A stretch of 8,355 nt of DNA from an uncultured Oscillospiraceae bacterium (GCA_900540865.1 UQHH01000071.1:1-8355), one strand, 5' to 3'. Shown: positions 1 through 5,219, counted from the first letter of the stretch. The notes: generated by a model not told the origin, from the sequence alone. A program made the numbers and translations.

Positions 1-47
1 GCGTAAATGACGAGTAAGGCACCAACAGCAAAATATAGAAAGTCCAA
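1..47 (-). CDS. Start of a further leftward phage gene (partial)
   Basis: Only the first 15 codons are in the window. The proposed start is TTG at 47-45, preceded by AAAGGAG with about 9 bases of spacing. The visible N-terminus reads MDFLYFAVGALLVIYA and is hydrophobic, so it probably begins with a membrane segment. It continues the leftward operon after the 50-aa membrane protein. In filamentous phages the gene after the minor coat genes is often the Zot/pI assembly ATPase, but those usually begin near a Walker A motif, which is not visible here. The product cannot be named. Confidence 0.5.
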   Translation of the reverse strand, partial: MDFLYFAVGALLVIY

Positions 48-122
48 TGAAATCAACTCCTTTGGTTAAAATGACGAGAAAACAGCTCCTGCAGCGTGTG
101 CCGCGGTAAGCATATTGCACAA

Positions 123-275
123 TTAGTTATAGAATTTAAATACGGCGTAAATGGCAAGAGATACGAGGGAAAGGCCAATAAAGAGGGAAAGGAAGGTGAG
201 AGGAAAGCCAAATACTTCAAGGCGCATCGTAAAAACTTTCATAAGCGCGTCTATGATTGCTTGCAAGCTGTCCAT
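123..275 (-). CDS. Small membrane protein, candidate minor virion protein (50 aa)
   Basis: ATG at 275-273, stop TAA at 125-123, 50 aa. The start lies 4 bases after the stop of the 591-aa gene, with the SD-like GGCGGTGAG overlapping the end of that gene, so the two are probably translationally coupled. An amphipathic N-terminus (MDSLQAIIDALMKVF) is followed by one membrane segment at about residues 22-45 (VFGFPLTFLSLFIGLSLVSL) and a short KFYN tail. In inoviruses the gene after the pIII-like adsorption gene usually encodes the pVI-like minor coat protein. Position and topology fit that role, but 50 aa is shorter than E. coli phage pVI and no sequence match is claimed. Confidence 0.6.
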   Translation of the reverse strand: MDSLQAIIDALMKVFTMRLEVFGFPLTFLSLFIGLSLVSLAIYAVFKFYN

Positions 276-279
276 ATGC

Positions 280-2055
280 TCACCGCCCTAATATGCGCAG
301 GATAACGACGATAACGGCACCTGTGGCGATAATCTGCCAGATGAAGCTAGGGAGTACGGCGAAGGTTTTCGAGCAAAAATTCAAGAATTCGTTTGCGTAC
401 TTCCAGAGGCTGTCGGAATTGAACTCGAAGTCTCCAAAGTCGAAGCCATCGCCACCGGAAGAACCGCCGTTTACAATATCGTTAAATTCGTCGTCGTTTT
501 TTCCGCCGTTTGAAAATTCTCCGTCTGGGTCCTGATAATATAAATCATCTTTATTAACATCATCCGCAGTAAAAGAGCCGCTGGCATTGGGTTCAAAGTT
601 CATTTTGAACTTGCCCTTAAAATTTGATGTAGTTGTTTCTTCCAGATGAAAGTTCCATCCTTCGGAAGTCAACCATTTTCCTTCATTACGATAATCAGTA
701 GCTCCACTGTCTGCATACCATATAAATCCCTTAACATCTTTTGGGAAATACTCATAGTCGTTAAATATATCAAGGAAATTTTTGTCACCCGTCAATTTTC
801 CGAGATTATTTAAAATATAATTTACATTGCGCAAGGTCTGATTTACAAAACAAAAAAGCTGGCGTTCCTTCCCGTCCGTAGAGGCAGTGAAAATGTATGT
901 TTCCGGCTTCTTACTGAAATAGTAAATACGATTTAATTTGTCGTTAACATACCAATAAATGCAATAAGGATATTTGGAATCAGAAGGACGGGGTGGAGGT
1001 TTTACAGGGTCGCCCTCAATAAGATTTCCGTCCGAAAGAAAATCATAATAATCAGAGGTTTCCTCAAAAAAATCAGAATCAAATACCCATGAGAATTTTA
1101 CTTCGCGGCCTGCACCGCCGTATTCAATAGGGTCATGAATAAACTCATAACTAGCTGGAGTATTTCCTAAATCCTTATTAGTTTTACTTTTTGGGTAATA
1201 AATGTAAGATTTATTTTCAGGGAACCAAAAATCCCAAAACCATCTATCTTTAATTTCTCCATTATCATCCTGATAGCGGTTACATAAAGCAGTAAACTTA
1301 TACCGCCCGATTCCCATATCTTCAGGAGGATTCGCATTATAGGATTCAGTTAAAATAGTAGGTTCTTCCTTGAAATACTGTACATAAGAGATTTCGCCAC
1401 CCTGCAACTGATAGATAGCATATTGGTAATCACCTTCGGGACGGTCATCTCCTCCAATGTCAGGGTTATCGGGGATTGTTCCAGTCCAGCCAATTGCGGC
1501 ACCTTTTATAAAATCGGAAAAAAGATTAGGTTCATACGTGAATTGCGTACCAACAAACTCCGAAGGAATGTTAACAAGGAAATTTGCAGAAAAAACAATT
1601 TGAGGCTTAAAATTATAAACCCAGGGAACACAGATACCAGAAGCAGTTACATAGCTTTTGGCACGAACTACCGAAGATGAACCAGAAGCATAGAAAAAAT
1701 AAGGAATATATTCAGAGTTGGAGGAGTAGTTTTTTCGTAGTACTGCATAATTAGGTTCACCATCAACATTAAAAACAGAAAATTCAAAATAATTCGGGTC
1801 ATAAAAGTAAAGAGTACCTGAGGTAGAATCTATATTCCGCATATATACACACATTGAATAGGAATCAGGAACAGAAGAAAAATCAACAGGGTCAAAATGA
1901 AAACCATCATAATTAAAACCCAATTTAAAATTTGGGTCGGAAGTTGGTGGCTCTGTCTCTGGTTCAGCCGTTTCAACCGCAAGGGCGGGAAGGCAGGAGC
2001 AAATTATAATAAACGCGCACAGCAGGGCGCAGGAGATTACTTTTATAATGCGCAA
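280..2055 (-). CDS. Candidate pIII-like minor coat/adsorption protein (591 aa)
   Basis: TTG start at 2055-2053 behind AAAGGAG. Residues 1-26 form a signal peptide: basic n-region RIIK, hydrophobic core, ALA cleavage motif before VETAEPE. The mature part is rich in aromatic, acidic and Asn/Ser residues, as expected of an extracellular domain. A Gly-rich stretch (NGGSSGGDGFDFGDF, about 535-550) links it to a C-terminal membrane anchor at about 569-588, followed by the short basic end RILGR. A secreted body, Gly-rich linker and C-terminal anchor make the architecture of filamentous phage pIII, which binds the host receptor and ends virion extrusion. The gene sits just downstream of the small coat gene, where pIII is expected. 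I recognise no receptor-binding domain, so the role rests on architecture and context. A host-type anchored surface protein is the alternative. Confidence 0.65.
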   Translation of the reverse strand: MRIIKVISCALLCAFIIICSCLPALAVETAEPETEPPTSDPNFKLGFNYDGFHFDPVDFSSVPDSYSMCVYMRNIDSTSGTLYFYDPNYFEFSVFNVDGEPNYAVLRKNYSSNSEYIPYFFYASGSSSVVRAKSYVTASGICVPWVYNFKPQIVFSANFLVNIPSEFVGTQFTYEPNLFSDFIKGAAIGWTGTIPDNPDIGGDDRPEGDYQYAIYQLQGGEISYVQYFKEEPTILTESYNANPPEDMGIGRYKFTALCNRYQDDNGEIKDRWFWDFWFPENKSYIYYPKSKTNKDLGNTPASYEFIHDPIEYGGAGREVKFSWVFDSDFFEETSDYYDFLSDGNLIEGDPVKPPPRPSDSKYPYCIYWYVNDKLNRIYYFSKKPETYIFTASTDGKERQLFCFVNQTLRNVNYILNNLGKLTGDKNFLDIFNDYEYFPKDVKGFIWYADSGATDYRNEGKWLTSEGWNFHLEETTTSNFKGKFKMNFEPNASGSFTADDVNKDDLYYQDPDGEFSNGGKNDDEFNDIVNGGSSGGDGFDFGDFEFNSDSLWKYANEFLNFCSKTFAVLPSFIWQIIATGAVIVVILRILGR

Positions 2056-2083
2056 GGGTTACACTCCTTTCGAGATAAAATGA

Positions 2084-2107
2084 GGGGCGGGGGATAATCC
2101 CCGCCCC
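2084..2107 (-). terminator. GC-rich hairpin between candidate coat gene and adsorption gene
   Basis: Nine-base arms GGGGCGGGG and CCCCGCCCC (2084-2092 and 2099-2107) with a 6-base loop. On the minus strand the hairpin is followed by TCATTTTATC, a poor T-run, so it probably terminates only in part or protects the 3' end of the coat mRNA. Filamentous phage M13 has a terminator in the same place, after gene VIII and before gene III, which keeps coat protein far above pIII. Confidence 0.6.
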
Positions 2108-2145
2108 CAGCAGTAGGACAAAAAACAAAAACAGAGGTCAAGCTG

Positions 2146-2304
2146 TTACCTTGCGGCGCGTTTAGCGGCGAGGAAGCCACCAGCGGCGGCGCTGATGATG
2201 CCAATACCGAAAATAGCGGACAGGCCGGGATTTGCGGTTACGACATTCCAAAGGCTACCGATGCATTCAACACCAGCGTTAAGCCAAGCGGTCAAAGTCT
2301 CCAT
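2146..2304 (-). CDS. Candidate major coat protein, pVIII-like (52 aa)
   Basis: ATG at 2304-2302 behind AAAGGAG (9 bases spacing); stop TAA at 2148-2146. The 52-aa product starts METLTAWLNAGVECIGSLW, an amphipathic helix with two Glu, continues with a hydrophobic small-residue segment (about 25-47, PGLSAIFGIGIISAAAGGFL) and ends in a basic KRAAR. An acidic/amphipathic N-terminus, hydrophobic core and basic C-terminus that can contact DNA is the classic filamentous phage major coat layout, and the length matches mature M13 pVIII (50 aa). There is no signal peptide, so membrane insertion would have to use the central segment alone. The neighbours, a pV-like gene upstream and a hairpin plus pIII-like gene downstream, support the call. 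A holin-like peptide is the alternative. Confidence 0.65.
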   Translation of the reverse strand: METLTAWLNAGVECIGSLWNVVTANPGLSAIFGIGIISAAAGGFLAAKRAAR

Positions 2305-2417
2305 GTGTCATATCTCCTTTCTTTGTGATATACCTTCCAAAATTTATGTAATCCGGCCTTGTGCCGGGCTACAGCGTGTTAGTCCTCGACCATGCGGTTA
2401 ATGCGACCGCTCACGTT

Positions 2418-2669
2418 CTAATCAAGGATTTCGATTTCGAGCAGTTTCTGGTTCGTGTCAAAGTCAAGCAAGACCTTGCCGCCGACCGGGATTTCATCGT
2501 AGTATTCAAACGGAATTGTTACGTCGGAACAGCCCTGGCCTTCAAAGGTTGTGGCCTGATTGTCGGCGGGATGGCGGTGAGCGACAAAGACATGGGCGGA
2601 TTGTTTCGCTTCGCCTGTCGTCTGGTCAACCCATGCGGATTTCTTTTTTCCTAAAACTTCACATTTCAT
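2418..2669 (-). CDS. Candidate ssDNA-binding protein, pV-like (83 aa)
   Basis: ATG at 2669-2667 behind AAAAGGAG, 83 aa. The chain looks all-beta: MKCEVLGKKKSAWVD, then AHVFVAHRHP, VTIPFEYYDEIPVGGKVLLDF and a final LLEIEILD strand, with Lys and aromatic residues spread along it, which suits a small OB-type nucleic-acid-binding fold. Length is close to M13 gene V protein (87 aa), which coats phage ssDNA before packaging, and the gene lies directly before the candidate coat gene as in many inoviruses. It follows a small hairpin (2707-2725). The call rests on size, predicted fold and place; I see no diagnostic motif. Confidence 0.5.
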   Translation of the reverse strand: MKCEVLGKKKSAWVDQTTGEAKQSAHVFVAHRHPADNQATTFEGQGCSDVTIPFEYYDEIPVGGKVLLDFDTNQKLLEIEILD

Positions 2670-2706
2670 AGTTACATTTCTCCTTTTAGTTAATTTGATT
2701 TATGTA

Positions 2707-2725
2707 AAAGCCGGAAAACGGCTTT
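2707..2725 (-). terminator. Short hairpin upstream of the ssDNA-binding gene
   Basis: Seven-base perfect arms AAAGCCG / CGGCTTT around GAAAA. On the minus strand the 3' arm runs into TTTTACAT. It lies between the 29-aa gene and the ssDNA-binding gene, so it may be a leaky terminator or an mRNA processing or stabilising structure. Confidence 0.45.
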
Positions 2726-2737
2726 AATACCTAGAGG

Positions 2738-2827
2738 TTAATCAAATATGTTGAATAAACATGCAAGAACAACGACAAGGCCAGCGAGGGAACTAACAAG
2801 CAATACAATAGAAATTACGAAAGCCAT
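2738..2827 (-). CDS. Tiny membrane protein, candidate minor coat (29 aa)
   Basis: ATG at 2827-2825, stop TAA at 2740-2738, 29 aa. The start is 3 bases after the stop of the 41-aa gene, whose last codons (GAA AAA GAG GAA) supply the SD AGAGGAA. The peptide is almost entirely one membrane segment: MAFVISIVLLVSSLAGLVV, then VLACLFNIFD with a single acidic C-terminal residue. Size and place match the tiny minor coat proteins pVII and pIX (32-33 aa in M13) that cap the virion end released first. I recognise no homologue. The tight spacing and strong SD are the reasons for calling it a gene. Confidence 0.55.
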   Translation of the reverse strand: MAFVISIVLLVSSLAGLVVVLACLFNIFD

Positions 2828-2830
2828 CGG

Positions 2831-2956
2831 TTATTCCTCTTTTTCGGGATTATGGTCATCGGAAAGCAAACTTACAAGCCAACCAAAAAGCAAGCCTAAA
2901 AACATACCGATGGGAATAGAAAACACACCAAGCAAATTTAAAATAGTCGGAATCAT
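2831..2956 (-). CDS. Tiny membrane protein, candidate minor coat (41 aa)
   Basis: ATG at 2956-2954, stop TAA at 2833-2831, 41 aa. It starts 2 bases after the stop of the 79-aa gene; the SD GAGGAGGAA is formed by that gene's final Glu codons. It has one long hydrophobic segment (about 4-31: ILNLLGVFSIPIGMFLGLLF then GWLVSLL) and a charged tail SDDHNPEKEE, which suggests the C-terminus faces the cytoplasm. With the 29-aa protein next to it, it forms a pair like pVII/pIX of filamentous phages. Function is inferred from size, topology and place only. Confidence 0.55.
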   Translation of the reverse strand: MIPTILNLLGVFSIPIGMFLGLLFGWLVSLLSDDHNPEKEE

Positions 2957-2958
2957 GT

Positions 2959-3198
2959 TTATTCCTCCTCTTCGGGATAATAGAAACCTTCATCGTCGGG
3001 GAAAAGAACTTTGCTTGTAAGCAGAGGCCCGGCAATCTGGTCCATGTTTTCTTTAACCATATCAAGCTTTTCGTTAAAGCGGCAGAATTCGAGAGTGTAT
3101 TTTTTAAATGTGCGGCAATTGAAAAAATCACCAATGAAGGAAAGAACAACTGAAAAAACAACACCCGCGATAATAACAATTCCAATTTCAGCAGTCAC
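2959..3198 (-). CDS. Small single-span membrane protein of the phage operon (79 aa)
   Basis: GTG start at 3198-3196 with a full-consensus SD AAGGAGGTGA ending 5 bases before it; that SD contains the stop codon of the upstream gene. Residues about 3-25 (AEIGIVIIAGVVFSVVLSFI) form a membrane segment. The rest is a soluble, mainly helical, charged domain (residues 30-60, with KLDMVKENMDQI) ending in FYYPEEEE. The protein is unrecognised. It could be a minor virion or assembly protein, since everything downstream looks structural, but an envelope or regulatory role is possible. Confidence 0.6.
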   Translation of the reverse strand: MTAEIGIVIIAGVVFSVVLSFIGDFFNCRTFKKYTLEFCRFNEKLDMVKENMDQIAGPLLTSKVLFPDDEGFYYPEEEE

Positions 3199-3202
3199 AA
3201 AA

Positions 3203-3451
3203 TCACCTCCTTGTTACGATACGGCGAGTACCGAAGGCGCCACGCAGGACAACTTCGGATTTGCCGCTGTCAAGCTCTTGCTGGTTTAAGATGGATTTTT
3301 GCACAATGCCCACAGCTTGAGCGGCGGAGCATTTCATGCTGTACTTTACATCTTTTGCAATCAACTTGATTGGAACACCTTTGCAAAAGCGGCTGTAGAT
3401 GGTTTTCTCGTCGAGCATCCAAGGAGCGCGGAAGGTTTCAGATGGGGGCAT
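3203..3451 (-). CDS. Small basic protein with a possible helix-turn-helix (82 aa), first gene of the operon
   Basis: I place the start at ATG 3451-3449 (MPPSETFRAPWMLDEKT). An in-frame ATG at 3520 lies upstream of the proximal promoter's -10 box (3509-3504), so it would not be on that transcript; a TTG three codons upstream (LTKM) is an alternative start. The middle part (YSRFCKGVPIKLIAKDVKYS and following CSAAQAVGIVQKSIL) reads like a helix-turn-helix, and the C-terminus is basic (GTRRIVTRR). As the first gene behind the inducible promoters it may be an early regulator or replication accessory protein. The final codons AGG AGG TGA double as the SD of the next gene. No family is recognised. 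Confidence 0.55.
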   Translation of the reverse strand: MPPSETFRAPWMLDEKTIYSRFCKGVPIKLIAKDVKYSMKCSAAQAVGIVQKSILNQQELDSGKSEVVLRGAFGTRRIVTRR

Positions 3452-3503
3452 TTTGGTCAACTCTTTTCTATTTTTACTCGAACGTTTGTTTGCCTCTATA
3501 TCT

Positions 3504-3532
3504 ATTATAGGAGCGAACATGTGTTCTGTCTA
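3504..3532 (-). promoter_or_regulatory. Leftward promoter with a LexA (SOS) box in its spacer
   Basis: On the minus strand TAGACA (3532-3527), 17 bases, TATAAT (3509-3504). The spacer region holds GAACACATGTTCG (3526-3514), which matches the Gram-positive LexA/DinR consensus CGAACRNRYGTTCG at every position except the first base (A in place of C, at 3527). LexA bound there would block RNA polymerase, so DNA damage should switch on the structural operon. The -35 is only moderate. Confidence 0.65.
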
Positions 3533-3552
3533 GTGGAAAGTTGTGGTAATAT

Positions 3553-3570
3553 TTAATTCGTTTTGAACTA
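3553..3570. promoter_or_regulatory. Operator-like palindrome O1
   Basis: TTAATTCGTTTTGAACTA, with TTC and GAA half-sites 5 bases apart (centre about 3562). It is one of three related copies between the repressor gene and the leftward operon. Probable binding site of the Xre repressor encoded at 3668. Confidence 0.6.
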
Positions 3571-3579
3571 TCTGTTATT

Positions 3580-3608
3580 ATATTAGTTCGTTTTGAATTA
3601 AAAGTCAA
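3580..3608 (-). promoter_or_regulatory. Main leftward promoter overlapped by operator O2
   Basis: On the minus strand TTGACT (3608-3603), 17 bases, TAATAT (3585-3580); a TATAAT three bases further on gives a 20-base spacer. Operator O2 fills nearly the whole spacer, so repressor binding should exclude polymerase. It reads toward the phage operon through the SOS promoter region. Confidence 0.55.
3583..3600. promoter_or_regulatory. Operator-like palindrome O2
   Basis: TTAGTTCGTTTTGAATTA, centre about 3592, 30 bp (about three helical turns) from O1. It shares the core TTCGTTTTGAA with O1 and sits between the -35 and -10 of the main leftward promoter. Confidence 0.6.
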
Positions 3609-3634
3609 TAGTTCAAAATGAATTAAGCTATAAT
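3605..3634 (+). promoter_or_regulatory. Rightward promoter of the repressor gene
   Basis: A consensus TATAAT at 3629-3634 lies 34 bases before the repressor ATG. No good -35 is present at 17-18 bases (TCAATA or CAATAG). Operator O3 covers the -35/spacer, as in an autoregulated lysogeny promoter. Confidence 0.45.
3609..3626. promoter_or_regulatory. Operator-like palindrome O3 (inverted copy)
   Basis: TAGTTCAAAATGAATTAA, centre about 3617, 25 bp from O2. Its reverse complement aligns with O1 (TTAATTCATTTTGAACTA) with one base change. It lies just upstream of the repressor -10 box, so occupancy could give autorepression. Confidence 0.6.
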
Positions 3635-3667
3635 CTACTTTATAAACAAAAAGGAAGTGAACATTAT

Positions 3668-3997
3668 ATGTATTTTAACGAACGAATAAGAGCACTAAGA
3701 GAAGATAAGGACATTAGTCAAGAAGGCATGGGAAAAGCTCTGAACCTTAGCCAAATAGCCATATCTCAATATGAAAGAGGAACAAGAGAACCCAATTTTG
3801 ACACTTTAAATAAATATGCTGATTTTTTTAAAACGAGCGTCGATTATATTTTAGGACGAACAGATGAAACAAAACCTTATCCGAGAACAAAACTTTACCT
3901 TACAGCCGCTCGAAGCAAAGATAACAAGCCGAAGGAGCTACGGGAAATCGATATTGAAAGGATAAAAAACGCGCCGGAAACAGACGAGGACTTATAA
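3668..3997 (+). CDS. Xre/CI-family phage repressor (109 aa)
   Basis: ATG at 3668 behind AAGGAAGTGA, 109 aa. Residues about 6-60 form a Cro/CI-type helix-turn-helix domain (HTH_3): RIRALREDKDISQEGMGKAL, then LNLSQIAISQYERGTREPNF with the typical recognition helix and ERG turn, then the NKYADFFKTSVDYILGRTDE end of the fold. The C-terminus is short and polar with no LexA-type protease domain, so it is unlikely to cleave itself. It is divergent from the phage operon across three operator-like palindromes, and is followed by an ImmA-like peptidase gene. That pairing matches ImmR/ImmA of ICEBs1, where the peptidase cleaves the repressor to induce the element. Predicted role: keep the leftward promoter off during lysogeny and regulate itself. 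Confidence 0.85.
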   Translation: MYFNERIRALREDKDISQEGMGKALNLSQIAISQYERGTREPNFDTLNKYADFFKTSVDYILGRTDETKPYPRTKLYLTAARSKDNKPKELREIDIERIKNAPETDEDL

Positions 3998-4002
3998 CGA
4001 TA

Positions 4003-4042
4003 AAAACCACCAAGCGGGATAAAATACCCGTGAGGTGGTTTT
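4003..4042 (+). terminator. Hairpin after the repressor gene that contains the SD of the next gene
   Basis: Outer arms AAAACCACC (4003-4011) and GGTGGTTTT (4034-4042) enclose an inner CGGG/CCCG stem. The 3' arm ends in only four T, so termination may be partial. The SD of the peptidase gene (GAGGTGG, 4032-4038) lies in the 3' arm and its GTG start follows at once, so read-through RNA would hide the SD. Confidence 0.6.
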
Positions 4043-4585
4043 GTGATTTATGGAATATATAAGGGTGCAAGGAATGCGGCATGGCAATGCCTGATTGATT
4101 TTAAGATAGCGGCCTTACCCGTACAGGTGCTTACAATTGCAAGAAGCGCGGAAATTAAAATAGTGAAGAATAGTAAGGTGCAGACGCTTAAAAGAGACGA
4201 AAGCGGGATTACTGTTACAGTTGACGGACAGCCTGTTGTTATTTATAGAGACGAAGAAAAGCCGGAAAGATGCCGCTTTACAATTGCGCACGAGCTAGGA
4301 CATATTTTTCTAGGGCATACGCTAAAGAACGAGAATGGGGAAGATGAAGAAAAGGCCGCAAACGTCTTTGCGCGTGACCTGCTTGCCCCAGCGTGTGTAT
4401 TGTATGAGCTTAAAGTATGGGACGCTGAAGCAATTGCGCGGTTATGTAATATTTCCTTACAGGCCGCAAGCATTCGGGCAGAGAGGATACAGACCTTAGA
4501 GCAGAGGGGAGCATGGTATTTGCATCCACTGGAAAGGCAGGTTTATAGGCTGTTTGAAGATTTTATATTTACACACAAGGAATAA
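4043..4585 (+). CDS. ImmA/IrrE-family metallopeptidase (180 aa)
   Basis: GTG start at 4043 with SD GAGGTGG 4 bases before it; nearby ATGs are out of frame. The zinc-binding motif HELGH is at residues 83-87 (FTIAHELGHIFLGH), and a downstream Glu in NGEDEEKAANVFARDLLAP can supply the third ligand. Length about 180 aa is normal for the family (COG2856). The C-terminal part (VWDAEAIARLCNISLQAASI) resembles the helix found after the peptidase core. In ICEBs1 and related phages ImmA cleaves the partner Xre repressor after DNA damage, so this protein probably cleaves the product of the gene just upstream. Expression should be low or conditional because the SD sits in a hairpin arm. Its 3' end carries the -35 of the next promoter. 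Confidence 0.85.
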   Translation: MIYGIYKGARNAAWQCLIDFKIAALPVQVLTIARSAEIKIVKNSKVQTLKRDESGITVTVDGQPVVIYRDEEKPERCRFTIAHELGHIFLGHTLKNENGEDEEKAANVFARDLLAPACVLYELKVWDAEAIARLCNISLQAASIRAERIQTLEQRGAWYLHPLERQVYRLFEDFIFTHKE

Positions 4586-4596
4586 TACTGTATAAT
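4568..4596 (+). promoter_or_regulatory. Promoter for the 100-aa membrane protein gene
   Basis: TTTACA (4568-4573), 17 bases, TATAAT (4591-4596), lying across the end of the peptidase gene. Predicted start is about 4603, leaving a leader of about 29 bases with SD GAGGTG. This gene can therefore be expressed in the lysogen without the repressor promoter. Confidence 0.65.
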
Positions 4597-4631
4597 ATTG
4601 TCAAATCCTTTAGAATTATGAGGTGTAAAAA

Positions 4632-4934
4632 ATGAATCAAATAATTGAACTTATTATTCAGCATAGCGAAATTTTTCTATATATTTTAATCGGGCTTTTG
4701 TGTCTTGTATTATTAATGTTATTTGCCTTAATATCCTTAAACCATAGAATCAAAAAAGCGCAGAATTCCATATATTACACAAAAGCATTCAAGTATCTTG
4801 GAGTAGCTGAACGAGAGGAATTACAGGCAAGAGCAAAAGATAGAAATATAGACGTAGAATCTTATGTTGCATATATAATTCAAAGAGATTTAGGTTACTT
4901 ACCAGACAGCGGAGCAGAATTATTCAGGAAATAA
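4632..4934 (+). CDS. Single-span membrane protein with an Arc-like C-terminal helix pair (100 aa)
   Basis: ATG at 4632 behind GAGGTG. Residues about 13-36 form one membrane segment (EIFLYILIGLLCLVLLMLFA). The cytoplasmic part includes REELQARAKDRNIDVESYVA then YIIQRDLGYL, which resembles the two helices of a ribbon-helix-helix (Arc/MetJ-like) domain, although a clear N-terminal strand is missing. It has its own promoter and terminator inside the lysogeny region, so it is likely made by the dormant prophage. Superinfection exclusion or lysogenic conversion are possible roles, but this is inference. No family is recognised with certainty. Confidence 0.65.
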   Translation: MNQIIELIIQHSEIFLYILIGLLCLVLLMLFALISLNHRIKKAQNSIYYTKAFKYLGVAEREELQARAKDRNIDVESYVAYIIQRDLGYLPDSGAELFRK

Positions 4935-4972
4935 CCACGCAAAAGGACAAACACTAAAAGAAACCACCCTTT

Positions 4973-4997
4973 AAGCCCCCTCAATGGGGGCTTTTTT
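4973..4997 (+). terminator. Rho-independent terminator after the membrane protein gene
   Basis: Perfect arms AAGCCCCC / GGGGGCTT around TCAAT, followed by a run of six T. It ends transcription of the lysogeny block. Confidence 0.85.
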
Positions 4998-5018
4998 ACT
5001 GCGTCCGCATGTTTCGCG

Positions 5019-5040
5019 CCCTGTGTGTGGACGGGCGCAC
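5019..5040 (+). repeat. Left copy of an exact 22-bp inverted repeat
   Basis: It begins CCCTGTGTGTGGAC and ends GGGCGCAC. The exact reverse complement lies at 6493-6514. A shared TTTCG a few bases outside extends the similarity imperfectly. The pair encloses the four-gene rightward cluster and the hairpin region. Confidence 0.85.
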
Positions 5041-5082
5041 TCCTGTTTCTACATGCATCAACCGCGCCGGGGCGCGGGATAG

Positions 5083-5124
5083 AAAAACAGCCGGCACAAC
5101 TTTTTGGTTGTGCCGGCTGTTTTT
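5083..5124. terminator. 18-bp perfect hairpin, terminator or packaging signal
   Basis: Arms at 5083-5100 and 5107-5124 are exact complements (key part CAGCCGGCACAAC), with loop TTTTTG and T-runs on both strands, so it can terminate in both directions. No gene ends nearby on either strand, because the left neighbour already has its own terminator. That makes a structural role in ssDNA possible. Confidence 0.6.
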
Positions 5125-5219
5125 GTCTGCGTGAGTGCTGGAGAATACGGCCTGTGTTCGGCGTCTGTGCATTGTCCCCGAACCTTTGGGCTGATTGTAT
5201 CACGCAAGCCGTCCTAGCC

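Noticed and set aside
76..122. 15-aa frame between the 50-aa gene and the next phage gene
   Set aside because: It is too short, has no SD for its ATG, and no features beyond chance.
2361..2654. 97-aa plus-strand frame opposite the ssDNA-binding gene
   Set aside because: Shadow of the 83-aa minus-strand gene, which has a good SD and a position in the operon.
3449..3520. Longer start (ATG at 3520) for the first operon gene
   Set aside because: This ATG lies upstream of the -10 and inside the LexA box, so it is not on the proximal transcript; no SD precedes it.
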